A DNA stretch of 19,748 bases from Chloroflexota bacterium (GTDB lineage Bacteria > Chloroflexota > Anaerolineae > Caldilineales > Caldilineaceae). Within the stretch, counting starts at the first letter, position 1. Every line of letters begins with the position of its first letter. Made by a program: the position numbers and the translations under genes. Below are positions 1 through 8,254 of the stretch, piece by piece. The stretch is from the NCBI GenBank assembly GCA_016199425.1, contig JACQGT010000246.1, forward strand, positions 1 through 19,748. The letters are read 5' to 3'. The notes below the pieces were generated by a model. That model was not told where the DNA came from, searched no databases, and saw only the letters and a program-made list of their open reading frames with translations.

Positions 1-21
1 GATCGCTGATCGCTGATCGCC
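1..21. repeat. Heptanucleotide tandem repeat GATCGCT x3
   Basis: Three contiguous 7-mers at the left edge: GATCGCT, GATCGCT, GATCGCC. They encode the last visible residues of glyQ on the minus strand and may continue beyond the window. Because 7 is not a multiple of 3, gain or loss of one unit would change the reading frame and the glyQ stop. Confidence 0.75.
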
Positions 22-900
22 GTCCGCTAACCAGGGATATTCCTCCCGCATGCGCTGCTCCACGTAGAGTTCGGAGATGCGTTTGGCCTGGCCGCGCATA
101 TCGGCAAAGAATTTGACCCGCTCGGTGACGCCGATGGCACCCCGGGCGTCCAGGATGTTGAAGGTCTGGCTCTGGCGCAGCACATTGTCGTGGGCGGGCG
201 CGACGAGACCCCGGGCGATACAGGCTGCGGCCTCGGCTTTGTAGATGTCGTAGAGCATCTTCTGGCGCTCCACATCGGCCAGCTCGAAGTTATAGATGCA
301 GTGTTCGATCTCCTGCTGTTTGTAGATTTCGCCGTAGGTGTGGTTGCCGTCGTAGTCGATGCTCCAGACTTCGTTTTTGTGCTGGAGGTACATCACAATG
401 CGTTCCAGCCCGTAGGTGATCTCCACGCTCACCGGGTCCAGGGGCAGACTGCCCGCCTGTTGGAAGTAAGTGAATTGGGTGATCTCCTGGCCGTCCAGCC
501 AGACTTCCCAGCCCAGCCCCCACGCGCCCAGCGCGGGGGATTCCCAGTTGTCCTCCACAAAGCGGATGTCGTGGCGGGTGCGCTCCAGGCCGATGGCTTG
601 CAGGCTGCCCAGGTAGAGTTCCTGGGGGTTGCCGGGGTCGGGCTTCAGGATGACCTGGTATTGGGTGTGCATCTGCATGCGGTTGGGGTTTTCGGCGTAG
701 CGCCCGTCGTCGGCCCGGAAGGAGGGTTCCACGTAGGCCACGTTCCACGGCTCCGGGCCGAGGACGCGCAGAACAGTGGCCGGGTTCATTGTGCCCGCGC
801 CTACCTTTTCGCTGTGGGGTTGCCAGATGGTACAACCACGCGCTGCCCAGTATTCGTGCAGGCGGCGGATCACTTCTTGCATAGAGGGAATTTCGTTCAT
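1..900 (-). CDS. glyQ: Glycyl-tRNA synthetase alpha subunit, 3' end cut by window edge
   Basis: Catalytic alpha subunit of the bacterial alpha2beta2 glycyl-tRNA synthetase, which charges tRNA-Gly with glycine in the cytoplasm. The frame is open from the ATG at 898-900 to the left edge, giving 300 codons without a stop. It starts MNEIPSMQEVIRRL and carries hallmark GlyQ blocks: DGRYAENPNRMQ near residue 65, QELYLGSL near 93, FVEDNWESPALGAWGLGWEV near 114 and ITYGLERIVMYLQ near 161. Family members are about 300 residues, so the natural end should lie close to the edge; a fusion to the beta subunit, known in some bacteria, cannot be excluded. The last codons (1-21) are a GATCGCT heptamer array. 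The start lies 4 nt after the toxin stop at 905, with only a weak GAAGTG ribosome site, so it is probably co-transcribed with the toxin pair. Identification is very secure; the C-terminus is unknown. Confidence 0.95.
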   Translation of the reverse strand, partial: MNEIPSMQEVIRRLHEYWAARGCTIWQPHSEKVGAGTMNPATVLRVLGPEPWNVAYVEPSFRADDGRYAENPNRMQMHTQYQVILKPDPGNPQELYLGSLQAIGLERTRHDIRFVEDNWESPALGAWGLGWEVWLDGQEITQFTYFQQAGSLPLDPVSVEITYGLERIVMYLQHKNEVWSIDYDGNHTYGEIYKQQEIEHCIYNFELADVERQKMLYDIYKAEAAACIARGLVAPAHDNVLRQSQTFNILDARGAIGVTERVKFFADMRGQAKRISELYVEQRMREEYPWLADGDQRSAI

Positions 901-904
901 AAAG

Positions 905-1345
905 TCACTTCGTGTCATTGTCCTGATTTTCGTCGTTTTGTCGTTCGAGTTCCCGCAAGAGTATCCCCGGCGTTGTGCGTCCGCGGGACGTGCGGTCGAA
1001 ATCCCTGTCGCAGGAGACAATTGTCAGGTCATATTTCTCAGCGACGGTGTACTGGTAGGCGTCGTCGAAATCCAGCGAGTGTTGCTGCATCGCGGTTATT
1101 ACATCCGACATATCAGAGAGATGTAGTTGCACTACGACCGTTCCGGTTTCTTCAATATCCTCAACCAATTGAAGAAATGCCGAAGCGCTTCCTCTTCTGG
1201 TCAGGATGATGCCGATCGAATACAGGGCAAATAGGGAAATGCCAAAACCGGCCGACAGTTTCTCCAAAAGCTCACTGGCTTCGTCTGCGTTCTCTTGTTC
1301 AAGTAGAAACTCCAGGAATACGTTTGTGTCGAGAAGATATGTCAT
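905..1345 (-). CDS. PIN-domain ribonuclease toxin, VapC type
   Basis: A 146-residue PIN-fold protein, the size and architecture of VapC toxins, which are Mg2+-dependent endoribonucleases usually acting on tRNA or rRNA. The N-terminus MTYLLDTNVFLEFLL holds the first acidic active-site residue (D6). A second acidic group is in LDFDDAYQY (D94/D95) and a third in SCDRDFDRT (D113-D117). The tail is rich in Asp, Asn and Arg. The ATG at 1343-1345 overlaps the antitoxin stop as ATGA, the typical translational coupling of such pairs; a GTG at 1352-1354 is possible but would overlap further. The gene is followed after 4 nt by glyQ. A glutamate around residue 40, common in VapC proteins, is not obvious in GISLFALYSIGIIL, so activity is likely but not certain. 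The RNA target is unknown. Confidence 0.85.
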   Translation of the reverse strand: MTYLLDTNVFLEFLLEQENADEASELLEKLSAGFGISLFALYSIGIILTRRGSASAFLQLVEDIEETGTVVVQLHLSDMSDVITAMQQHSLDFDDAYQYTVAEKYDLTIVSCDRDFDRTSRGRTTPGILLRELERQNDENQDNDTK

Positions 1346-1560
1346 CCGCCCCACCAGTCTAGCGCTTTATGCTGTAACTGGACAGAGGTATATTCATTTC
1401 TCAGATGACGTAAAGCACCTCGCCATTTCAATTGAGGTTTGACAATTCGTTGTGGCAACTTCGTTTCTCTAAGAAATAGAGCAAAATCACCGACCTCTTC
1501 CCGCAATTCGGGCGGTAGTTCTTTAACAACAGTGATTACTTGTTCCAATGTCATTGTCAT
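1342..1560 (-). CDS. Small antitoxin of the PIN toxin pair (DUF2281/VapB-like)
   Basis: A 72-residue protein starting MTMTLEQVITVVKELPPELR and ending DWWGG. The pattern of a helical segment with ELPPELREEVGDFALFL, then a basic and aromatic C-terminal tail, matches the short DUF2281-type antitoxins found directly upstream of PIN toxins. The tail would wrap and inhibit the toxin. The start is fixed by a strong ribosome site: GAGGA 7 nt before the ATG at 1558-1560. Its TGA (1342-1344) overlaps the toxin ATG. The frame stays open upstream into the protease gene, but that part is a shadow with no protein-like character. Family assignment rests on length, composition and position rather than a sharp motif, and the DNA-binding fold is not evident. 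Confidence 0.8.
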   Translation of the reverse strand: MTMTLEQVITVVKELPPELREEVGDFALFLRETKLPQRIVKPQLKWRGALRHLRNEYTSVQLQHKALDWWGG

Positions 1561-1570
1561 TTTATCCTCC

Positions 1571-1586
1571 TCAGAAGTGTCTCTGA
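1571..1586. promoter_or_regulatory. Possible operator: short inverted repeat before the antitoxin gene
   Basis: TCAGA and TCTGA, separated by 6 nt, lie in the 53-nt gap between the protease stop and the antitoxin start, just upstream of the ribosome site. Toxin-antitoxin pairs usually autoregulate through short palindromes here. The arms are only 5 bp and no convincing promoter hexamers were found nearby, so this is a weak call. Confidence 0.25.
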
Positions 1587-1613
1587 ACAAAAAGGTGACG
1601 CCCACCCATTCTA

Positions 1614-2873
1614 TCACAACGCGCGCAGGGGCACGGGAACGAATGTCAGCACAAAGATAAGAATCACCGCATAGCCGAGCCAGCGGCGGCGAGGATCGAG
1701 TTCGGTCACGTCGTCCAGCGCGGGCGGGTGGAAAGGGCCGCCCAGGAAGTTGATCAGCACCAGCCACATGAACCAGCCCGACCAGCCCACATTCTCTAAT
1801 CCGCCAATCCGCGCCTGCACCTGTTCCAACCCGGCGATGCCCAGGAGCAGCATCCCGCCCAGGGTGGCCCAGTTGAAGAGCCGCGCCCGCTGGCCGAAGA
1901 GGGCGAAGACTGTATGGCCGCCGTCCAACTGGCCCAGGGGCAGCAGGTTGAGCGCTGTGACCAGCAGACCGATCCAGGCGGCGAAGGTGATGTCGTTCAT
2001 CATCACATCCAACCCCGTCACCGGATTGGGCAGGGCCTGGCCGAAGGTCCACAGTTTGGCGTAGTAGTAGAGAAAACTGTTGCCTTCCAATAGTGCGCCT
2101 GTCACGGCTTGGGGGACCATCACTTCGCTGGTACTCAACCCGTAGAAGAGCAGAGGCACAGCCAGCAGCAGCCCGGCCAGTGGACCGGCCACGCCGATGT
2201 CGAAGAGTTTGCGCCGGTCCGGCACAGGCTCTTTCAGGCGGATGAATGCGCCCAGCGTCCCGAAGCCCAGTGGCATGGGTAGAAAATAGGGCAGAGTGAC
2301 GGCGACTTTGTGATAACGGGCTGCGAAGTAGTGGCCGAACTCGTGGGCGGTGAGGATTCCCAGCAACGTGACGGCGAAAGGCAGCCCTTTGACCAGCAGA
2401 TCGGGTGTCGTGAGAATCTGCCACATCAGCTCCAGGATGCCGGCATTGGGGTCCAACCCCACATCCACCCCGTACAGCACGCCGACAAAGAGTGTGCTGA
2501 GAACTGTCACCACAAAGAGCAGCAGATTGATGAGCGGGTTGGAACGGCTGCGCGGGACGACACCGGCCAGCACTTGCAGCACAACATTTTGGCCGCCGAC
2601 CGATCCCGTCTGCTCATCCTGGCGCAAAAAGGGGGTAAAGCCCCGCCGGTTGAATTCGGCCAGCCAGCGGGAGAAGACCTCGGCGCTGGGGCGCAGCAAC
2701 CGTCCCCGCACTTCCAGACCCTCCGGGGCCGGTTTGTCCGGTGTGCGTATGGACTCCACGGCCATATCCTGGCCGACGATGCCCAGTGCGGTTTTGGCAA
2801 TGTCGCCGTAGGCCTGGGCAAAGGCGCTGTTGAGTTGCAAATGCAAAGAGGGAAGATTGCTTTTCGGTTCCAT
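1614..2873 (-). CDS. Site-2 protease family intramembrane zinc metalloprotease (M50)
   Basis: A 419-residue membrane protease that should cut substrate proteins inside the lipid bilayer. The zinc motif HEFGH is at residues 177-181 and the second conserved block NLLPLGQLDGGH at about 309-320, supplying the third ligand Asp. Roughly 110 soluble N-terminal residues precede several hydrophobic segments (about 115-135, 163-178, 225-247, 300-315, 335-350, 362-378, 398-417). This arrangement, a soluble N-domain plus a long multispanning core, resembles the EGY/plastid and cyanobacterial S2P branch rather than RseP, and no PDZ domain is seen. The ATG at 2871-2873 is preferred because GGCAGGAAACG lies just upstream; the open frame extends to 3032 into the inverted repeat, without protein-like sequence. 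The substrate is unknown. Same strand as the toxin pair and glyQ, 53 nt upstream. Confidence 0.92.
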   Translation of the reverse strand: MEPKSNLPSLHLQLNSAFAQAYGDIAKTALGIVGQDMAVESIRTPDKPAPEGLEVRGRLLRPSAEVFSRWLAEFNRRGFTPFLRQDEQTGSVGGQNVVLQVLAGVVPRSRSNPLINLLLFVVTVLSTLFVGVLYGVDVGLDPNAGILELMWQILTTPDLLVKGLPFAVTLLGILTAHEFGHYFAARYHKVAVTLPYFLPMPLGFGTLGAFIRLKEPVPDRRKLFDIGVAGPLAGLLLAVPLLFYGLSTSEVMVPQAVTGALLEGNSFLYYYAKLWTFGQALPNPVTGLDVMMNDITFAAWIGLLVTALNLLPLGQLDGGHTVFALFGQRARLFNWATLGGMLLLGIAGLEQVQARIGGLENVGWSGWFMWLVLINFLGGPFHPPALDDVTELDPRRRWLGYAVILIFVLTFVPVPLRAL

Positions 2874-3003
2874 CGTTTCCTGCCAAAAATAGAGACCAAC
2901 CGTCACAAACACCGCTCTGCATTCTACCCCAAAGCGCGGCTTCGTGCTATAAATGATGGGCGAAAGTATGAATGCGCTATTGATGGTTCTTACTTTAACT
3001 TCG

Positions 3004-3064
3004 GAAACGTGAAACGTAAAACGTGAGAGCATACGACGATCTCACGTTTTACGTTTCACGTTTC
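3004..3064. repeat. Perfect 25-bp inverted repeat built from RAAACGT heptamers
   Basis: The left arm (3004-3028) and right arm (3040-3064) are exact reverse complements across an 11-nt loop. Each arm is made of GAAACGT, GAAACGT, AAAACGT plus GAGA. It lies between the divergent protease and methyltransferase genes, where a transcription terminator is not expected for either start. It could extrude as a cruciform, act as a hairpin in a 5' leader, or be a dispersed repeat. Confidence 0.9.
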
Positions 3065-3116
3065 GTCTGGCGAGCGGTGATTGTCTTCACTCAACCGGAT
3101 GCACTACGAGGCCCTC

Positions 3117-5030
3117 ATGCACCCCTTCCTCCAAAAATTATCCGAACGACCTCTGCTCTGCGACGGCGCGATGGGCACAATGCTCTTTTCTATGGGCGCC
3201 AGCGACGAGCAGTGTCTGGAATATCTCACTATCAGCCGCCCGGGCTGGATCACCGAAATCCACCAGGCCTTTGCTGCCGCGGGCGCAGATGTGATCAAAA
3301 CCCACACCTTCGGGGCCAACCGGGTGCGTCTGGCCGACTATGGCCTGCAAGAGCGGGTGCGCGACCTCAACTTCCGGGCCGTGAAGCTGGTGCGGGACGT
3401 GCGGGAGGTGGTGGGGCGCAGTCTCTTCATCGCCGGGGATGTGGGGCCGCTGGGCAAGCGGCTGGCCCCTTACGGACCCGTGACGGTGGAGGAGGCCACA
3501 GCCGCCTTTCAGGAGCAGGTCTCTGTCCTGTGGGAAGCCGGCGCGGACCTGCTGCTCTTTGAGACTTTTAGCGAGATTGCCGAACTGGAGATCGCTGTGC
3601 GGGCGGCCAGGACCATCTGCGATCTGCCGATTGTTGCTTCGATGACCTATAACCAGGACGGGCGCACCGGCGCCGGCGTCATGCCCGGCGAGGCGGTCCA
3701 TCGGTTGACCGCGGCCGGCGCGCATCTGACGGGGATCAACTGTTCGGTCGGCCCCGCGCCGACGCTGGAAGTGCTGGCGGAGATGCACCGGGCCGACGGC
3801 GCAACCCCCTTCAGCGCCATGCCCAACGCTGGCTTCCCGGAGCGGGTGGATGGGCGCTTCTCCTATCCGGCTGGCCCTGGCTACTTTGCCCGCCACGTGG
3901 CCCCCTTTCTGGACAACGGCGCACGGCTGATCGGCGGCTGTTGTGGCACAACGCCCATGCACATCCGCGAGATGCGGGGCGCACTGGACGCCTATCTGAA
4001 CCAGAAAGGCGTTGCGACCAGTCGTGTGGTGGTCCCCGACGCCGAACTGCCTGCCATGCACATCGCTTTGGACATGGCCCTGGACGGCGATGCCGGCGAT
4101 CCCCACCGGGATGCGACCGAACTCCTGCGCAAGATTCGGGCCGGAAAGTTCGTCATCAGCGTCGAGGTTGACCCGCCTCGGGGCTTCAATGCCCAGAAAC
4201 AGATCGAAGGCGCGCTCCACGCCAAGTCCATGGGCGCGGACGCCATCAATGTGGCCGACAGCCCCATGGCCCGCGTGCGCATGAGCGCGCTCTCGCTCTG
4301 TGTGCAGATTCAGCAACAGGTGGGCATCGAGTCGATTGTCCACTTCACCACCCGGGACCGTTCGCTGATGGGTTTACAGGCCGACCTGATCGGCGCGCAG
4401 GCGCTGGGTGTGCGCAATATCCTGGCCCTGACCGGCGACCCGCCATCCCTGGGCGATAGCCGCAACAGCACGCCGGTCTACGACGTGGACTCCATCGGGC
4501 TGGTGCGCATCATCAACCGCTTCAACGAGGGCTTCGACCAGGGCGACAACAAAATGGGGCAGCCGGGCAATTTTACGATTGCCGTGGCCTGCGACCCGAC
4601 ACGGGCGAATTTGGAGGAGGAGGCCGACCGCTTCCACCAGAAGGTGAGCGGCGGCGCGCACTTTACAATGACCCAGCCTATCTACGACCCGGCGGTCTGG
4701 CTGCGCTTTTTGCGGGTCTACGAGGAGCGCCATGGCGACTTTCCCGTGCCGGTGCTGATTGGCATTCTGCCCCTGCAAAGCCACCGGCACGCCAGCTTTC
4801 TGCACAACGAAGTGCCGGGCATTACCCTCAGCGAGGAGGCGCTGGAACGCATGCGCAAGGCTGGCGCTGATGGCCGCCAGGAAGGGGTGGCCATGGCCCA
4901 GGAGCTTCTGCTGCAACTGGTAGACGCGCCCCACGTGCAGGGCGTCTATCTGATGCCCAGCTTTGGCCGCTACGAAGTGGCGTGCCAGGTGCTGGAAGTG
5001 TTGACGCCGGCGCAGCGAGATAGGAGATAG
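3117..5030 (+). CDS. Bifunctional homocysteine S-methyltransferase / 5,10-methylenetetrahydrofolate reductase
   Basis: A 637-residue fusion like Bacillus YitJ. The N-terminal half (about 1-295) is a homocysteine methyltransferase barrel: CDGAMGTML near 15, DVGPLG near 108, and zinc cysteines in GINCSVG (C209) and GGCCGTTP (C275, C276). The C-terminal half (about 340-637) is the MTHFR flavin barrel: ISVEVDPPRG near 347, ALTGDPPS near 437, and FTMTQPIYDP near 516. It would reduce methylene-THF and transfer a methyl group to homocysteine, feeding methionine and one-carbon metabolism in the cytoplasm. ATG 3117 is chosen because GAGG lies 5 nt upstream; ATG 3099 and TTG 3081 lack a ribosome site. 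No S-box or cobalamin leader is visible. The stop (5028-5030) is inside a GAGATAG heptamer array. Domain identity is very secure; the methyl donor used by the N-terminal half is not determined. Confidence 0.95.
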   Translation: MHPFLQKLSERPLLCDGAMGTMLFSMGASDEQCLEYLTISRPGWITEIHQAFAAAGADVIKTHTFGANRVRLADYGLQERVRDLNFRAVKLVRDVREVVGRSLFIAGDVGPLGKRLAPYGPVTVEEATAAFQEQVSVLWEAGADLLLFETFSEIAELEIAVRAARTICDLPIVASMTYNQDGRTGAGVMPGEAVHRLTAAGAHLTGINCSVGPAPTLEVLAEMHRADGATPFSAMPNAGFPERVDGRFSYPAGPGYFARHVAPFLDNGARLIGGCCGTTPMHIREMRGALDAYLNQKGVATSRVVVPDAELPAMHIALDMALDGDAGDPHRDATELLRKIRAGKFVISVEVDPPRGFNAQKQIEGALHAKSMGADAINVADSPMARVRMSALSLCVQIQQQVGIESIVHFTTRDRSLMGLQADLIGAQALGVRNILALTGDPPSLGDSRNSTPVYDVDSIGLVRIINRFNEGFDQGDNKMGQPGNFTIAVACDPTRANLEEEADRFHQKVSGGAHFTMTQPIYDPAVWLRFLRVYEERHGDFPVPVLIGILPLQSHRHASFLHNEVPGITLSEEALERMRKAGADGRQEGVAMAQELLLQLVDAPHVQGVYLMPSFGRYEVACQVLEVLTPAQRDRR

Positions 5031-5037
5031 GAGATAT
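5017..5037. repeat. Heptanucleotide tandem repeat GAGATAG x3 across a stop codon
   Basis: GAGATAG, GAGATAG, GAGATAT run head to tail, and the second unit supplies the TAG stop of the methyltransferase/MTHFR gene. Downstream to about 5100, degenerate 7-mers continue (TGGGTAT, TGGCCGA, then CACCCAA, TATCCAT, TACCCAG), with a 9-bp inverted match ATATTGGGT/ACCCAATAT between the two halves. Confidence 0.75.
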
Positions 5038-5094
5038 TGGGTATTGGCCGATGCGGACGCACACACGAACCACCCAATATCCATTACCCAGCCT

Positions 5095-5643
5095 ATGCCC
5101 AACCCATCCACCAATCCCGCTCTCCTCGCCTCCCTTCTCGACAAATTCGCCGCGGCCGACTGCTGTTGGTTCGCCAGCACCCGTCCCGATGGCCGCGCCC
5201 ATTTGGCCCCCATCTGGCACGTCTGGCACACAGGCGCGGTCTATGTGGTCACGAAGGCCGACGCTGTGCGCGCCGAGAACATCCGCCACAACGCCAGCGT
5301 CAGCCTTTCTCTGCCTGACCCGCTGAACGTCTTTGTATTGGAAGGCGTCGCCCGCTTTGCTCCCGAAATGGAGGAGGAGTTAGCCCCGCTCTTCCAGGCC
5401 AAATACGACTGGGACATCCGCACGGACACGAAATACAACGCAATCATCGCGGTAGATCCGGTGAAGGCGATGGCCTGGGGCAGCCACGGGGAAGGGCGGT
5501 GGCAGAATTTAGGGCAAAGCAAACACCCGGCTCTGGCTCATCACTTGGATGAGCCAGAGCCGGGTGTTTGCTTTGAGCAATTGTCGCGTCCGCCAACCCA
5601 TCATCCCACGCGCTCAGCGATTGACGAAGGGGAGCGGTTGTAG
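5095..5643 (+). CDS. PPOX-fold (pyridoxamine 5'-phosphate oxidase-like) flavin/F420-binding protein with aberrant C-terminus
   Basis: The first 136 codons give a split-barrel PPOX protein: LLDKFAAADCCWFASTRPDG, HLAPIWHVWHTGAVYVVT, ENIRHNASVSLSLP, VFVLEGVARF and VKAMAWGSHGEGRW. Such proteins bind FMN or F420 and reduce varied small molecules; the substrate here is unknown. ATG 5095 is the last start before the conserved domain; upstream codons from 5044 are repeat-derived. After W136 (5500-5502) the frame runs for 46 more codons, mostly through the terminator hairpin at 5515-5575, which gives an implausible tail. Omitting the C at 5503 would give R-I-stop (TAG at 5510-5512), a 138-residue protein of ordinary family length ending 2 nt before the hairpin. 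I infer a one-base insertion, real or a sequencing error. It lies 64 nt downstream of the methyltransferase gene, probably in the same unit. Confidence 0.85.
   Translation: MPNPSTNPALLASLLDKFAAADCCWFASTRPDGRAHLAPIWHVWHTGAVYVVTKADAVRAENIRHNASVSLSLPDPLNVFVLEGVARFAPEMEEELAPLFQAKYDWDIRTDTKYNAIIAVDPVKAMAWGSHGEGRWQNLGQSKHPALAHHLDEPEPGVCFEQLSRPPTHHPTRSAIDEGERL
5515..5575. terminator. Bidirectional terminator hairpin with 28-bp perfect arms
   Basis: Arms 5515-5542 and 5548-5575 are exact reverse complements with a 5-nt loop (ACTTG). The GC-rich core is flanked by A-rich and T-rich ends (CAAAGCAAA and TTTGCTTTG). It sits between convergent genes, the PPOX gene to the left and the small membrane protein to the right, so it probably terminates both. 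Because of the symmetry both strands encode nearly the same peptide here, an artefact. Confidence 0.85.
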
Positions 5644-5644
5644 C

Positions 5645-5665
5645 ACCATCCACCAACAACCATCA
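5645..5665. repeat. Degenerate heptamer repeat ACCAWCM x3 across a stop codon
   Basis: ACCATCC, ACCAACA, ACCATCA in tandem. The last unit contains the stop codon (complement of 5663-5665) of the small membrane protein on the minus strand. Confidence 0.5.
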
Positions 5666-6010
5666 ACCCCCCACCCGTAGCAAGGGAATTACATAGAGGA
5701 TCAACAGCAGCAGTACCTGCCCGCCTGTGATCCAGGCGAAGGTGCGCAGCAGGGTGCCGGCGCTCTTGTAGGATGCTTTGCGGTAGCGCGCTTCGGACCA
5801 GAAGAAGAAGATCACTAATAGTACCATCAGACCCAACAGTGTAAAGCGCTGAATCGCCGGTAAAGACCACTGGTCTGCGCCCATGATGACAGCCAGGAAA
5901 CGCAGTGTATTGAGTGCAACGGCGAAGTTTACGAATCCTATGGCGCAGGAAATAAACCAGAGCACGTAGAAACGGGTACCCTGCCAAAGCTCTTTTAAGT
6001 TAGAGTCCAT
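5663..6010 (-). CDS. Small three-helix membrane protein, unknown function
   Basis: A 115-residue hydrophobic protein, not recognised. It starts MDSNLKELWQGTRFYVLW. Three clear membrane segments can be seen at about 14-40, 54-74 and 92-110, separated by short polar loops, including WSEARYRKASYKS between the second and third. The start is fixed by AAGGAG 7 nt before the ATG at 6008-6010; an upstream open frame to 6106 overlaps the ATPase gene and looks like a shadow. It begins 41 nt after the last ABC ATPase gene on the same strand and is followed by the bidirectional terminator, so it is probably the last gene of the transporter operon. It could be an accessory membrane subunit or an unrelated passenger; no residue pattern decides. 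Confidence 0.75.
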   Translation of the reverse strand: MDSNLKELWQGTRFYVLWFISCAIGFVNFAVALNTLRFLAVIMGADQWSLPAIQRFTLLGLMVLLVIFFFWSEARYRKASYKSAGTLLRTFAWITGGQVLLLLILYVIPLLRVGG

Positions 6011-6051
6011 CACTGAACTCCTTTTGGGGTATACATTGGGCTGCTCTTCCC

Positions 6052-7098
<1,047 letters not shown>

Positions 7099-7154
7099 CT
7101 CTGTCTCTTTCTACCTTGCGATGAGACTCAATAATCGGTTGTTCGTTAACCTAC

Positions 7155-8204
7155 TTAAGCATACAGGTGACAGCGCACCGAATGCCCTTCCTCCAGTTGG
7201 ATAAGCGCCGGCTCGACACGATCACAGACGCCAGCTATAAATTCAGAGCATCGGGGATGGAATGAACAGCCACTGAGCTGATGATAGGGGCTGGGCACCA
7301 TGCCTTCAATCGTCTGTAATTTCTTTCTGTCTCCGTGCAGCGCATCCTCTAACTTAGGGATGGAACTGAGCAATCCTTTGGTGTAAGGATGTTTGGGCGC
7401 ATAGAAGATTGAATCGACATCGGTCTGCTCTACCACTTTGCCCAGATACATGACCGCCACTTCGTCGGCCATTTCGGCTACGACGCCCAGGTTGTGAGTG
7501 ATCAGCAAAATCGCCATACCCAACTCTGCCTGTAGATCTCGCATTAGATCCAGGATCTGCGCCTCTGTGGTCACGTCCAGGGCAGTGGTAGGTTCATCGG
7601 CAATCAGTAACTGTGGTTGGCAGCTCAGAGCCATGGCAATTACGGCGCGTTGGCGCATGCCGCCGCTCAACTGGAAAGGATAGTCGTTCAGTCGATCACC
7701 GGGATTGGACATCCCGACTCTGTCCAGCATATCGGCGGCAATCTCTCGGGCCTCAACCTTATTGACTTGTCGATGCAGGGTAATTGCTTCGGTGATCTGG
7801 CTACCCACTGTGCGCACTGGACTGAGCGCTGTCATGGGTTCCTGAAAAACCATGGAAATCTGGTTGCCGCGGATCGCCCGGACCCGTCGATCGTTAGGCT
7901 GGAAGCTGGCCAGATCGACAACTTCCTGCAGATTCGTGGCGTCCTGGTTTACATAGCCATGGAACAATATCTCGCCTTCGATAATCTCTCCTGGCGGCGG
8001 AATAATACGCATGATCGACATGGCGGTCATGCTCTTGCCACAGCCGCTCTCTCCCACCACACCCAAGATCTGTCCGCGATTAATCTCCAGATCGACGCCA
8101 TCCACAGCGCGCACCAATCCTTCGGGCAGTTGAAAATAGGTTTTTAGATTGCGGATCTGGAGCAAAGTCTCAGGTGAGACTGCCTCTCGGCCATTCGGTA
8201 CCAT
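7155..8204 (-). CDS. Opp/Dpp-type ABC transporter ATP-binding protein (OppD/DppD-like)
   Basis: A 349-residue ATPase, heterodimer partner of the downstream gene. Walker A GESGCGKS is at 51-58, the Q-loop in MVFQEPMTALSP near 118, the signature LSGGMRQRAVIAMAL at about 179-193, and Walker B LLIADEPTTALD at about 199-210. The C-terminal part shows KHPYTKGLL and the four-cysteine pattern GCSFHPRC, GVC, VRC typical of this family. The ATG at 8202-8204 is preferred, 8 nt after AGAGG; a TTG at 8205-8207 could serve instead. The gene begins 50 nt after the permease stop. As with its partner, nothing in the ATPase itself reveals the transported substrate; that must come from the binding protein and the neighbouring enzyme gene. 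Confidence 0.95.
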   Translation of the reverse strand: MVPNGREAVSPETLLQIRNLKTYFQLPEGLVRAVDGVDLEINRGQILGVVGESGCGKSMTAMSIMRIIPPPGEIIEGEILFHGYVNQDATNLQEVVDLASFQPNDRRVRAIRGNQISMVFQEPMTALSPVRTVGSQITEAITLHRQVNKVEAREIAADMLDRVGMSNPGDRLNDYPFQLSGGMRQRAVIAMALSCQPQLLIADEPTTALDVTTEAQILDLMRDLQAELGMAILLITHNLGVVAEMADEVAVMYLGKVVEQTDVDSIFYAPKHPYTKGLLSSIPKLEDALHGDRKKLQTIEGMVPSPYHQLSGCSFHPRCSEFIAGVCDRVEPALIQLEEGHSVRCHLYA

Positions 8205-8254
8205 CAATGAGACCTCTATGATATGTGTGGATATAAGGAGTGAGAACAGGACGA

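Noticed and set aside
190..1209. 339-codon plus-strand frame over glyQ and the toxin gene
   Set aside because: Antisense of secure GlyQ motifs; no ribosome site and no recognisable domain.
901..1345. T-box leader for glyQ
   Set aside because: The glyQ start is 4 nt after the toxin stop; no T-box core or specifier stem fits in coding DNA here.
1342..2424. 360-codon frame that would fuse an Arg-rich protein to the antitoxin
   Set aside because: Only the last 72 codons, after a strong ribosome site, look like protein; the rest is antisense or out-of-frame reading of the protease gene.
2874..3116. SAM-I (S-box) or cobalamin riboswitch before the methyltransferase gene
   Set aside because: Bacillus yitJ has an S-box, but here only 243 nt separate divergent genes and no conserved riboswitch motif is visible, only the heptamer hairpin.
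3138..4343. 401-codon minus-strand open frame inside the methyltransferase/MTHFR gene
   Set aside because: Shadow of conserved coding sequence; His/Gly/Val-rich composition typical of antisense frames.
5444..5659. Minus-strand frame sharing the peptide SKHPALAH with the plus-strand PPOX tail
   Set aside because: Both arise because a perfect inverted repeat encodes nearly the same peptide on each strand; not evidence of a gene.
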